Assembly (NCBI GenBank): GCA_025917655.1
Contig: CP084611.1
Location: 1,364,001-1,428,000, forward strand
Direction: 5' to 3'
Length of the DNA: 64,000 nucleotides
Origin: Chlorella sorokiniana
Taxonomy: Eukaryota; Chlorophyta; Trebouxiophyceae; Chlorellales; Chlorellaceae
Shown: one piece after another, positions 45,102-56,800 of the stretch
How the letters are laid out: each line of letters opens with the position of its first letter
Position numbering within the stretch: the first letter of the stretch is position 1
Made by a program: the position numbers and the translations under genes
Notes under the pieces: generated by a model
The model's input: the letters and a program-made list of their open reading frames with translations, nothing else
Told to the model about the DNA's origin: nothing
Databases searched by the model: none

Positions 45102-45819
45102 CTACTCTGCGTGATCATGGTGATCAGGGGACAGCAGCCGCGTTCTATCACTGCCCTCACTGTTGCCACCATGCCCTGAGCTGCCGCTCAGCAGACCGCG
45201 GCACTGGTGACTACTGGATGGTAGCCGCCGTGCAGCGGAGCCTGCGCTGCCATTGCTCAGCGGCGTCGATGGCGCCTCGCCGACTCCTGCTGCCTTCGTG
45301 GGCGCAGTGGCTTTGCAAGCTGCAGAGAGGGGCCAAGGCAAAACGCAGGGAAACAGCTGGGCTACTCAGCCAGGCTTTGCTCAGTAGGCTGGCCCAAGTG
45401 AAAGGCAACAAGCAGCCTGTGGCTCTGCGCACACTCACCCAGCCATGGCGGCTCTGACACAGGCGGCGGTGGCTCTGGCACGACACGTTGTTCAAAGATG
45501 AACGCAACTGCACAGAAAACACGCAGCAAGGGGCTCAGAAGATTGATTACCGCAAACTTGCGAGTGCAGGGCCATGTCTGTCTGGAACAACACGCAGCAT
45601 GCACAAGGTTGCACCACTCTCACGTTCACGCTTTTCCCATTGCAGATTTGCCTCCAGCAGCTGTTTATAGTAGTCGATGGCCTCTCTGTGCTCTGGGACG
45701 TCGGCCGGCACTCTCTGGGAGTATAACCAATCCAACCGGTCGTTCGTTTGCTTGAGCCACGATTTCAGCACATCACGTTGACGATGTTCCGACCACGGCA
45801 AGCTGTGCGACGAGCCCAT
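45102..45819 (-). CDS. Small three-exon protein of unknown function
   Basis: Not recognised as a family. Exon 1 runs from the ATG at 45819 to about 45624 and encodes MGSSHSLPWSEHRQRDVLKS, LKQTNDRLDWLYSQRVPADV and EAIDYYKQLLEANLQWEK. Exon 2 (45507-45439) encodes AFIFEQRVVPEPPPPVSEPP. Exon 3 (45319-45102) encodes a Ser/Gly/Pro-rich tail ending LLSPDHHDHAE. All borders are GT-AG with good consensus, each junction is phase 1, and frame is kept throughout, which argues for a real gene of about 160 residues. A strong acceptor just upstream (ending TTGTTGCAG, about 45851) suggests a 5' leader intron. The first exon is amphipathic and charged; there is no clear signal peptide. Confidence 0.5.
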
Positions 45820-47476
45820 CCACCTGTGGCCCAAAGCACAACTGGCTGCAACAAGAGAAGGGAGGGCGGAGCACGCAGCACCGCAGGTGCCACCTCCGCC
45901 GCCGCCGCACTGGGCCTGAGCCTGGCAGCGAGCGCAAGCCTTCTGAGCCTTCACGGCTGCATGTTATATACCGGGGCGACCCACTGAGGAACACAGACCC
46001 CCTTCAAACAAACATGGTGTGGGCGCCTGTGCTACCAGGCTGGGTGCGGAGCAGCCCGCGACATGACAGTATATCGCGAAAGGACTACGTCACAGGGGGC
46101 AAACGTCACTGCACTCCCTCGCTTCCTGTCCTGCTGGGCGGTAGTGCAAACTTAGCACCCCGCGCTTCAAAATCTTCTTGTTTGCTCTCTGCTACATTCC
46201 CAGGGTTACTCATCCTCCTCCAACTTCTGTTTTTGCCGACACTGGGCAGGCTCGAGGGTCTCGATCGAAATGTTGCTCAGTCCCCCCAAGGCCACCTGCA
46301 TTCGCACTGCATGGCTGCTTCTACTGCAGCCTCGTCGTGTCCTCAACGGTCCCCGACAGCTGCTGTGCAGTATGAGCCTGCCCATGGCATGGGCATCTTG
46401 AGCTGCACGATGACGAGCTCTTTGACTGCGGCCAACACCAGGGCTTGTCGGTGAGCGATAAGGGCAGTATGCAGGTGCTGTTGCGCACCCAGCCTCGTGA
46501 GTCGTGTTTATCAGGCTTGGTTGAGCGCACTGGTTTCGGACAGCACATGGTCTGGTCCCGCCACGCCAATAAGGCCCTCCCCCTCCCCTTCCCCTTCACA
46601 TGCAGGTGTTTGCAGTCCTCACCTGTGTGTTTCTCAGCCCAAGACGCTACAACAGGCTCTCATTGGGCAGGCCCGCGCAGAACCTTGAGATTGGTCCTGA
46701 TCAGCGCCGAGTCGTCTTGTTGAGGTCAGTGTTGACCTTGACGTGTTTCTCAAGCGCTTTTGCCGACCTCTGACCAATAGAGCGAGGGCCTGGGCAAGCA
46801 GTAACGGCGCTTCGGGAGTGGCGGCGGCACTCAGCAGCGGCGGGTGGCCACCTGTGGCGCCTTCAGCCAAACAGCATGAGCTGCCTAGCATCAACGCATT
46901 GCCATATTCATTACATTCTGACAGCGGCTGCCATGCCCTTGTCTTTATAAAGCGGGAATGCAGGCGATGTGTGATAAATGGGAAAGAGGAGTCATCAACG
47001 CCTGAACAGGAACGGGGAGCGGGAACAGGCAGCAGTAGGGTTTACAGCGAGGTGCAAGGGAAAGGCGCAGAGCCATTTTGTGCAGCAGCAGCGTGCGGCA
47101 CCTGATGCGTGCGGTGCCTGGGCGCCACACACCCGAGCGGCGCGCGGGGCTGCGCATCCTTGAGGAGGAGGTCATGGCAGGAGATTGCCTCACACCAAGT
47201 GAGGAGATGCTTCTTCTGTGATGCCCTCATCCTGCAGGACGTCAGCCTGCAACGCCACGTCACGGTGCTGCGCGCGCATGCGCCATAGGGTTACCTGGCG
47301 CCGAGTGCTCGGACTCGCGCGGAGCATTTTCACCGATCTCCTGCATTGCATGGTTTCTGTTGGCATTTAACGGGCCTGGGGCTGTCCTAGGCAGTAGGGC
47401 ATTTCCCGATCTCTTCTGCAGTGGTTTTGGCGCCTTTGGGTGCGTGCTTGTGTCTCCAAAGCAATCGAGCAACGCC
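45820..47476. other. Intergenic, about 1.65 kb
   Basis: Divergent spacer between the small minus-strand gene and the aldehyde dehydrogenase. A TATATAA stretch lies at about 45965-45971 on the minus strand and could be the TATA box of the small gene. No other exon or RNA gene could be supported. Confidence 0.35.
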
Positions 47477-50400
47477 ATGGAAGAAGTACCCGTGCGCCAG
47501 ATGTTCGTCGGGGAAAGTGGTCTCCGCCGGCCAAGAGTGGACGCCTGCCGGTGAGGGCACCTCTTTTCCGACAAACAGTGCTAGCAAGGACCGCGTTGTT
47601 GACTGCGCCCGTCCCTTGGAAGGGGGAGCAGGGCACCCTAGGTGCCGCCGCCCCCGCAGCCCTGCCATCCTGCCTGTCGATCGCTCGCTTGCTCCCGGGC
47701 CCGGCGTGATGTCAACAGGTGGTGTGTCCTGCCACGGAGGAGGCGATCGGCAGCATCCCTGCGGCCACCGGGGAGGACGTGGAGGCGGCGGTGCAGGCTG
47801 CCGAGGCCGCGGTGCGCAGCAAGCACTGGACGACTAGCAGCGGCACGTACCGCGCCAAGTACCTGCGCGCCATCGCCGACAAGGTGCCCCGCCGGCAGTG
47901 CATGGGCGGCGGTCGGATAGGGCGTCGCTGCCCCGCTGCACCCAGTCGCTTCTGCTGCAACATCTCTTCCCAGACGCGCGGCAGCCCCGTAAAACGTGCT
48001 GGTGCCCGCGGCAGGTGAGGGAGCGCAAGAGCGAGCTGGCGCGGCTGGAGACGCTGGACATGGGCAAGCCCATCGCGGAGTCGGAGTGGGACATGGACGA
48101 CGTGAGGGGGAGGGGCGGCTGCGGGACGCGGCAGCTCCTGGCGGGCGGGCTGGCGGACGCCTGGCGCCCCAGGGCGCCGTCGGCGTCCCCCGCCACCAAG
48201 CGTGCCCCCTGTGCCTTCCCCCTCGGCGCCGCAGGTCGCGGGGTGCTTTGAGTACTACGCTGGCCTGGCCGAGGCTCTGGACGGGCGGCAGGGCGAGGGC
48301 GTGGACCTGGGTAGCGACGACTTCGCCTGCCGCCTGCGCCGCGAGCCGCTGGGCGTCGTTGCGCTCATCACGCCCTGGAACTACCCGCGTGAGGCCCCGC
48401 CGCCCTGCCCGCCCGCCGACCGGCCGACCGGCTGCCTGGCTGGTCCCCTGGCGCCGCGAGGGAGGCATTACGGGCGGCGAAGGCGTGACACGCCTGCTCT
48501 TGGGCCTCCCTGGCTTTGCTGCGCTTTGCTCCAACGGCTCATCCCAATCCGCCGCTGCCCCCTCCACACACACACCCCAGTGCTGATGGTGGCGTGGAAG
48601 GTTGCCCCAGCGCTGGCTGCCGGCAACTGCTGCGCGTGGTCAAGCCCAGCGAGCTGGCCTCCCTGACCTCGCTGGAGCTGGCGGGCATCGCCGCCGAGGT
48701 GGGCCTGCCCCCGGCGTGCTCAACGTCATCACAGGCACCGGCGCGGACGCCGGGGCACCCCTCAGGTGCGCGGCGGGAGGGGGCCAGGCGCGGCGTGACT
48801 GCCCGCCAGCAGGCTGCTGCCTTGCTCGGGCGGTTGCTCGTGGCTGCTGCTGTCCTGTCTGTGGGAAAGACGGGGCCGCCCATCGCACCCTTGCCTGCGC
48901 GCTGTCTCCCCCGGCAGCTCCCACCCTCGCGTGGCCAAGGTTGCGTTCACCGGCAGCGTCGCCACGGGGCGGCGCGTGTACCTGGCTGCGGCGGGCAACC
49001 TGCGCCCGCCACCATGGAGCTGGGGGCAAGTCGGGTGGGGATGAAGGGGGCGGTGCGGGAGTGGACACTGCACCAGGCAGCCCAGGGGAGGGTGCAGGAT
49101 GGCCCGGGGCAGGCACGCTCGAGAGCTGCGCAGCTGGCTGCCCGCCTGTTTGGCTCCCCCCATCCACACACACACACACACATACACACACCCCTCGCCC
49201 GCTGCCTGCCGCAGCCCTGCTGGTGTTTGATGACGCCGACGTGGATAAGGCGGTGGAGTGGGCCATGTTTGGGGTGTTCTGGACGTGCGGCCAGGTCTGC
49301 CGGCTTGCTGTGCTGAACATGACTTGTTCCCTGCTCCAATTTTGTGCTACGGCTCAGTTTGCTTTAAACTATTGCGGGCCGGGTTTTGCCGCTCTCCGCC
49401 TGAGCCCCCTGACCTCCTTTCGCATCCGCAGATCTGCTCCTCCACCTCGCGCCTGCTGGTCCAGGAGGGCGTCGCCCCCGCCTTCTTCGCCCAGCTCAAG
49501 AAGCGAACCGAGAGCATCAAGGCATGCTGGGGGGCCAGGGCCGTCGCCCCACGCGTGCTGGGTGTGGGTGGGCGGCGCATGCGCTCCTCGCCACCTCTAG
49601 GCAGCGGCGCCCGCCGCCACTCGTGCCCTGTGCCCCCTTGGCCCGCCTGCAGGGCGGCGACCCGCTGGCGCCCGACTGCCGCCTGGGACCCCTGGTGTCC
49701 GAGGGGCAGTTCAGCAAGGTGCGCGTCGTAGGGGGCGCCAACCGCTCCACAGCGCTGGCGGGGGCGTCGGGCCGCCGCCCGCTTCCGTTGGCACCCATGC
49801 TCTGGACTGCTGCTGCCTTTGTTCCCACCCATGCCCCCCCAGGTATTGTCCTACATCGAGGCTGGCAAGGCGGAGGGAGCCACGCTGCTGACGGGGGCGG
49901 CCGCTCGCGCCGCCACCCGCGCGGTTTCCACGTCGAGCCCACCGTGTTCACGGGGTGCAGCCCCACATGCGCATCTGGAAGGAGGAAATCTTTGGACCTG
50001 TGCTGGCGGGTGGGGTGCCGGCTGGCGGCCTCTGTCGCAGCGTGCGGCGGCGGCGGCGCCTGCTCTGCGGCCTGCCGGTGCTGCTGGCGGACCGTGGCCG
50101 GTGTGCGCGCCCCTGACGGAGCCGGATGCCCCCTTGCCCCTTCCCTCGCTCACCACACGGCCTGCCCCCTCCCCTCCTCCCTCACCACACACACAGCCTG
50201 CACTTTCCGCACGGAGGCCGAGGCGCTGCAGCTGGCCAACGACACCGAGTTTGGGCTGGGGGCGGGCGTGATTTCGGCGGACGAGGAGCGCTGCAGGTGG
50301 GCGGCGGGCGGGGCGCGTGCTGCGCGTGCCGTGCGGCGTGCCGCCACCAGCCTCCTGCTCGCCTTTGCACCCCACCCTTCCCTGCCCATTCCGATCCGCG

Positions 50401-50729
50401 TTTCCTGCTTGCTCCTGTGCCCAGGCGAGTGAGCGAGGCGCTGGAGGCGGGCATTGTGTGGGTCAACTGCAGCCAGCCCTGCTTCTGCCAGGCCCCCTGG
50501 GGCGGCATCAAGAACTCGGGCTTTGGGCGCGAGCTGGGCACCTTTGGCCTGGAGTCCTTCCTCAGCGTGAAGCAGGTGCGCCGCCTGCCCTCTCTCACCT
50601 CCCCTGCCCATCAGCTGCCCCCTGCCTTGCACAGTGCTCACCCTCCTGCCCCCCGCGCAGATCACAACCTACACCTCTGCGGCCAAGTGGGACTGGTTCC
50701 CAGAGCGCCCCGCCTCCCCGCGCCTGTGA
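47477..50729 (+). CDS. Betaine/amino aldehyde dehydrogenase (ALDH10 type)
   Basis: The start at 47477 ([12 protein letters not shown]) matches the plant BADH N-terminus. About 13 exons. Landmarks: [20 protein letters not shown] (about 47723), [33 protein letters not shown] (about 48032), [31 protein letters not shown] with the catalytic Asn (about 48352), [50 protein letters not shown] (about 48932), MELGGKS with the catalytic Glu (about 49013), [17 protein letters not shown] with the catalytic Cys (about 49284-49475), EEIFGPVLA and [20 protein letters not shown] (about 50480). It oxidises betaine aldehyde to glycine betaine, or aminoaldehydes from polyamines, with NAD+. No transit peptide is evident. 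Seven or more frame breaks occur in conserved blocks (near 47512, 48635, 48708, 49012, 49028, 49945, 49970). Confidence 0.85.
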
Positions 50730-50775
50730 ACAGCCAGACCGACTGTGGCCAGCGTGCACATAGTTTCACAGTGTC

Positions 50776-50780
50776 TGTAA
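50776..50780 (+). promoter_or_regulatory. TGTAA poly(A) signal candidate
   Basis: TGTAA lies 47 bases after the aldehyde dehydrogenase stop, a usual place for the green-algal polyadenylation signal. Confidence 0.45.
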
Positions 50781-50860
50781 GCCAGGACGCCCAGCCGCAT
50801 CTGCTCCTGTCGAGGTGAAGCGCAAGCGGCACGCGGGCTGCGCCTAAAGCGGGCGCCGCC

Positions 50861-53800
50861 TCACGCCACCTCCATCTCCTCGCCGCCCTCCACCTCCCGC
50901 CGCTCCTCCTTCACCGCCAGGTATTTGTCCTGCGGCGGTACATGCTGTTCGAGGGGGTGGGTGCTGGGATGGGGCGGCAGGCTGGCCTTGCAGGTTGGCG
51001 GCTGGGGCCCATCCCCAGCCAGCAAGGAAAGGCGGCCCCGGCTCGTGCCCACGGCTGGCCAGCATGATGGGCCACAGGCACCTCCGGCACCGCGCACGAG
51101 CGCCCCCACCTTGAGCGCGGGCCCCAGCACCAGCCCCTCCATGAACTGCTTGAAGGCGGGCGCTTGCGCGGCGGCGGGCATCTTGGCCAGCGCGTCGACG
51201 CAGCGCAGGCAGGAGCGCAGCATGTCCTCGTTGCGGTCCACCTCCTGCTTCACCGCGTCAGCCTTCACCTTGGCAGTCAGCGTGGCGCCCAGCGGCTCCA
51301 CCAGCCGGTCCAGCGCAGAGGTGACCTGCGGCACGCGCCCGGGGGGCACAGAGGGGGCGGGGAGGGGCAAGGGGCAGGGATCACCACACAGACTGCAAGC
51401 GAGGGGAAGGCGAACGGGGAGGCCGGCTCTGCAGGGCGACAGCATGCGGGGCTGCCTGCCGAACCGGGGCAGAGCAACCCGCCTGCCGCCGTCCTGGCGG
51501 TCCTGGCGGGCGTGCGGTGGTGCTGGGGGACAGGGCGCTGGCAGGGCCGCACCTGGCCGGGCGCGATGGCGGCCAGGCGGGCCAGGGTGGGGTGCGCCAG
51601 CGTCTTGACGTCATAGTGGTCCCGCAGCCCCGCCTCCAGCGCCGCCAGCAGCGCCGCCACATCCAACCGGTCGTAGCAGCGCTCCAGCAGCTCGTCCAGG
51701 CACTCAAAGGCGGCCTGCATGGGGAGGGGGGCCGTTGGTGGGCAGGGGGCACGTGGTCGGGAGGCTGGGAGGCTGGGTGAAGGGGACCCCGGGCCCGCTG
51801 CAGAGACGATGCTGAGCACAGGACGCAGGCCTCGCTAGCTTTGGGGTCAGACCGCCACCCCTGGTGGAGGGCTGCCCCCAGCTGCCAGCAGGCTCCCGGC
51901 CCCCTGCAGCACCGCCACCACGCGGCGGGCACCTTGCGCAGGTCCAGCCCGTCGTCGATCTGGTGCTTGAAGGGGCCCAGGTCCACCGTGCGTATGAGGG
52001 CCGCATCCACCGCCGTCTGCGCGTGCAGCAGCGGCAGCGCCCGGGCAGGTGCTCCACCACCAGCCCCGGCTTGGTGTGCGCCGCGGTGGACAGCACCTGC
52101 ACCGCAGCGCGCCGCACGTGCCTGGGGGGGGGGTGAGGCAGCGCACGGTGGTTGAGCTCCAATGCAGCACATTGAAAAGAGGCTCCATGCCGAGTCCCAC
52201 AACTGCAAAGCCTGCCCAGGAACAGCCACCCCCCTCTTCCCCCACCCCATAACACCCACACACACAAACACCCACCTGTCCTCGTCCCCGATGCGCTCCA
52301 GGAAGGCGGGCAGCACCCCCGGCAGCAGCGCATCCACGGGGTGGGGGCGTCGGTGAGGCAGTGGCGCACCGCGGCCACCGCCGTGGAGCGCGCCTCGGCT
52401 GCAGGGGGAGAGTGTGTGTGTGTGTGGTGGTGGGGGTGGTGTGGGGAGGTACGTGTCTGTGTTCATCATCAGACAAGGCACGAGCATCCGCAGCTTGCAC
52501 AAGCGTCCGCCCCTGCTCCCCCTTTTGATAGCAAGACTCCTCCCTGTTGTTGCCGCCGCTGCCACCACCCCGGGCATCGCGCAGCATGCGGCACCCACCC
52601 GCGGGCGCCGCCAGCTGCTCCCGCAGCGCGGGCAGCACCAGCCCGCCGTTGAGCAGCGCCAGGGAGCCGAGGCACTCGGCCACCACCGCGCGGCACTCCT
52701 CCTCGCTCTGCCCCGCCGCGCCCAGCAGCAGCGCCAGCACCTCGCCCTGCTGGCCCTGGCTCATGGCGGGGAGTCGGCGGCGCTCACCGCGATGGATGTG
52801 ATGACCTCGTTCAGGGCCTGGGGGGGAGAGGGGTGTGTGTGTGTGTGTGCGAGGGGCCTGATGCTTGCAGGCCGCGGAAACAACCGCGACCAGAACCACA
52901 AACGCAGCCGCGACCACCCAGTCCAGGAGGCCCCCTGATGAATGCAGCGACAACAAACGCTGCCGCGCGCCGCCCCCGGGCGGCCCACCTTGAGCAGCTG
53001 GTAGAGCTGCTTGGGGGTGCTGGCCTGCGCCCGCACGTGCTGCAGCAGCAGCGGCAGGTACGCGCCCAGGTTGCCGGCAGCCACGCCGCCCAGCGCCGTG
53101 GACGCGCTCTCCGCCACCAGCTCTGCGGGCGGGGGAGGGCATGGGGCAAGCAGGAGCGCTTTGGCACGTGCACAAGGACACGAGGGGCTCCTGCCGCTGC
53201 TGCTGCCGCAAAGCTTGGCAGGCTGCTAAGGCGTGGCCAGCAGCGGCTGGCGCGTGCGGGCGAGCCCCACCTGACCCCAGCGCCTCTGTCAGCACTTGAG
53301 GCAGGTCGGGAAGGAGGTGAGGTCGGCGCGGCGCCCCAGCTCCCCACGCACAGCAGCGCAAAGCGCTTGGCGGTGTCGCTGGCGGCGGGTCGCGCAGCGT
53401 GCCCAGCAGGCGCGCCACCGTCGCGTCCACACCGCCCTGCCCCGCCGCCGCGCTCAGCACCGCAAAGCACTGCGCCGCCGCGTGCTGCGAGCTCTTGCCG
53501 GCATCCGGGTCTGCCGGGGGAGGCGAGGGGCGGAGGGGAGCGCTGTGCAGTTGGCCCACAGATGATCGCACACGTGACAGAACAGGCCAGGCCAGGCTGA
53601 CACCGTGATGGCACGCAGACACCGCCTGCACGCACGCTGCGCTGCCGCCCGGCGTGCAACCCAGCCCGCAGCCGCCGCCCGGCTCACCCGTGCCCGCTGC
53701 CGTCAGCTGCGCCAGCAGGCTCTCGGCTGAGGTGCCCGCCGCGCCGCTGCCCACCAGGGCCTGGAAGAAAGACTGCAGGGCCTCCAGGGCAGAGCCTGCA

Positions 53801-56800
53801 GCGGGGGCGGTTGCCGGCGGGGCTCCAGGTGAGGGCCAGCTCAGTTGAGGTGTGGGGCAAGCGCGCCAAAGGGGAGCAGGAGCTGGGCGCCAAGCATAGC
53901 CAACCCGCGCTGCCAGTGTTGATCAGAGGCCCCCTTCCCGCCCCGCCCCTCCCTTGACCCTCGCCTTGCAGCAGCGGCGACTTGACCAGCGCGATGGCCT
54001 GTGGCAGCACCCGCTCGCAGACGGCGGGCGCGCAGGCGGGCTGCTGGGCCAGCGCGGCGGTGGCGAAGCGCAGGGAGAGGGCGGTGACCAGCAGGTCGCC
54101 GTCGTTCACCAGGGAGGCCGCCTCCTGCAGGGCTGCAGCCAGCAGGGAGGGGGGTCCAATGGGTCAATTCTTTGTTGTATGGGAGTGCGGGTGGAAAGTG
54201 GGTGATGTGGGGGTGACTGTAGAGTGTTGTCTTTGGGGGAAGGGGAGAGGTGGGGGTGCAGGTGTGGGGGTGGACGCCACAGGGGTGTGGTTATTGTCCC
54301 CCGCCCCCCCTGGGGGCACACTCACCGCCCTGCAGCAGGGTAGGGTCGATGCGGGCGCCGTCCTTGCGCGCAATGGCCTCCAGCGCTGCCAGCGAGGCCT
54401 GGCGCAGCTGTCGGTTGGCCTTGCGCAGGAAGCTGGTCAGCTCCGCCAGAGCGGGGCTCAGCACGGAGGACAGGTCTGCAGAAGGGGGGGGTTGGGGGCA
54501 ATCAGCTTTAATTCTGCAGGCCTGGCAGCGCATGGCATGCCCAGGCTGCCAACAAGACAGGCGGTGGGAATCGGGAGGTGCGGTGGCGCGCTGCCTGCGC
54601 CCCAGCGCCCCACCTATGTTGAGCGGGGAGCGCGCCACGGTGGCCAGCGCCTTCACCGCCGTCAGCCGCGTCACCTCGTTGCGCAGCCGCTCCAGCAGCA
54701 GCTGCAGCACCTGCGCCGGTGCGAGGGGGAGGAGGGAGGCAGCAGGCGGGGTGCGGGTCAGCAAGAGGCAGCGCGGTTGAGCCCTCCTGGCAGAGGGCTG
54801 CTGTGTGGCAGCGATGGGTGCAACCCCTGGCCACCTGGCTGCCTGCCAGGCAAGGGGGTGAGGCGAGCCCTTGCTTGGCGAGGGCGGCCGCCGGCGCAGG
54901 CCCCACCTCCGGCCCCCGCGCTGCGGCTGCCCCAGCTGGCTCTGCGGCGCGCTCGTGCGACGTCTTTGCCCGCTTCTGCCGCCCGCCCGCCCTGGGCGGC
55001 AGCTCAGCAAACTGATCAGCCAGGGCGCCCACCTGGAGGGCGGCAGGCGGGGCCTGCTGTCAGAGCCGGCACGCGCCGCAGCAGCCCGCCGCCGCCTCTG
55101 CCTGCCGCGGCCTGCCGCCCGGCTGCCCCCACCCCCACCCAGCACGGCTGGTGATGCATGCTTGCAATGCGCGATGATGCAGAGGTGCAGGGTGCAGCAG
55201 CCAGGCCTGACCCAGCCAGCCCCTCCCTCCCCAGCGGCGGCAAACGGGGCCAGGGGCGGCCCACCTGCGCCACGTCAGCGCCCAGCACGTCGCCCAGCGC
55301 AGCCACGGCCGCCGCCATGCAGGAAATGGCGCACTCCTTCAGCTCCTGGTCTTGGTCCTGTTTGGGGGGGGGGGATTAGAAAGGATGTGTGCGTTGAAGC
55401 AGAGAAGGAGAGGAGCAGGGGATGACGTGCAAAGGCTGGAAGCAGCTGGACGCAGCCGGACGCGTCCAGCTGCAGGCGAGGGCATGCGGGCAGAGCGGCG
55501 CCACCTGGCACCCCTGGCTGCTGCCGCACCTGCGCCGCCAGCCGCGCCATGACCGCGTCGTACAGCGGGCGCACCAGGGGGCCAGGGAGGGGTCCAGCGG
55601 CTGACCCACGTCGGGGCGGATGACGCGCACCAGCTGCTCGCAGGCACGCAGCGCCTCGGCGGCAACCTGCGAGGGAAAGGGGGCGAGTGTGTGGGTGGGT
55701 GGGTGTGGGTGTGTGGGTGGGGGGCTGGCCAGGGAGCACGGCGCAAGCTCGGCAGGGACACGCAGGCGCAAGCAGCATGTGCCGTACAGCAGCACAGCGG
55801 CCCAGCTATTCCCCACACAGCTGGGCGGGACGGCTCCACGCAGCGCCCCCACCTTGTAGTACCGCTCCCCCACAGCCGCAAACAGCGCCTTGGACAGCGC
55901 GGCGGCGGAGGGCTGGAAGGTGGCGGGCGTGTTGGCGGCCATGGCTGCAGGCGGGGTAGCGAGCAGGACCAGGGCAGCAGCGGCGGTCGGGCCAGCGACA
56001 GGGTAGCACCCTTGCGCCACTATCACGTCTGCTGGCTTTGCTTCGCCAGCGCCAAACACTGCGCCTCCCCGCATGCATGGCGGTGGTGCGCTGACCACAC
56101 CTTCCCAGTATAGCTTCCCTTTCCACGCCCCCCACCCCCCCCCCCCCACCCCTCCATCCCCCCCACACCTGAGTTGAGGAACTGCAGCGCCTGGATCTTG
56201 GAGCTGGAGCCGGCGCTGGAGGCATCCTGCGGGGGGGCGGGCAGGCAGGCAGGCCGCCGCTGCATGGCCAGCTGGCAGCGGCCACCTGGCGGACTACCAC
56301 CGCTGGCGCAGGCAAACATGCGCACGGCCGCCCCCCCTTCCTCGCTGCCAGCCCCCGCCCCCTGCCCACCTGCAGCGCGGATTGAATGCCGGGGTCAGCT
56401 CCGCGGCGTGTGCCCCCACCGCATCGGGCGCCACTGCCACCAGCTCCAGCAGCACGCGGAACACGCCCACCTGGCAGTGTTGAAGGTGTGGGGGTGAGGG
56501 CGTTGGTGAGTGGGGCAAAAACGGGAGAGGGGAAAGAGGAAGGGGCGCGCGCGTGCGTGGGATGGACTTGGCTGGCATGGCAGGGCGCACGGCGCGAAAG
56601 TGGCAAGGATGGGCAAGGCAGGGCCAAGCAGCATGCCCCCGACGGCAGCAGCACAGCGGCCCAGCCGCACCCCGCACCGCCCCACCTTGGTCTTGGCCGA
56701 CTTGTGCTTGAGCTGTCGGCAGACGGCGCGTACCACAGCCGGGATGTCAGCACGCAGCAGGCCGGGGGTGGTGGCGTCGGAGCGCCGTGCGGCTAGGCCC

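Noticed and set aside
44702-45457. A 251-codon plus-strand open frame
   Set aside because: It overlaps the phase-consistent minus-strand three-exon gene and has no family character.
51847-53754. A 635-codon minus-strand open frame
   Set aside because: It reads through CAND1 introns in one frame. It is not a separate gene; only its exon portions belong to CAND1.
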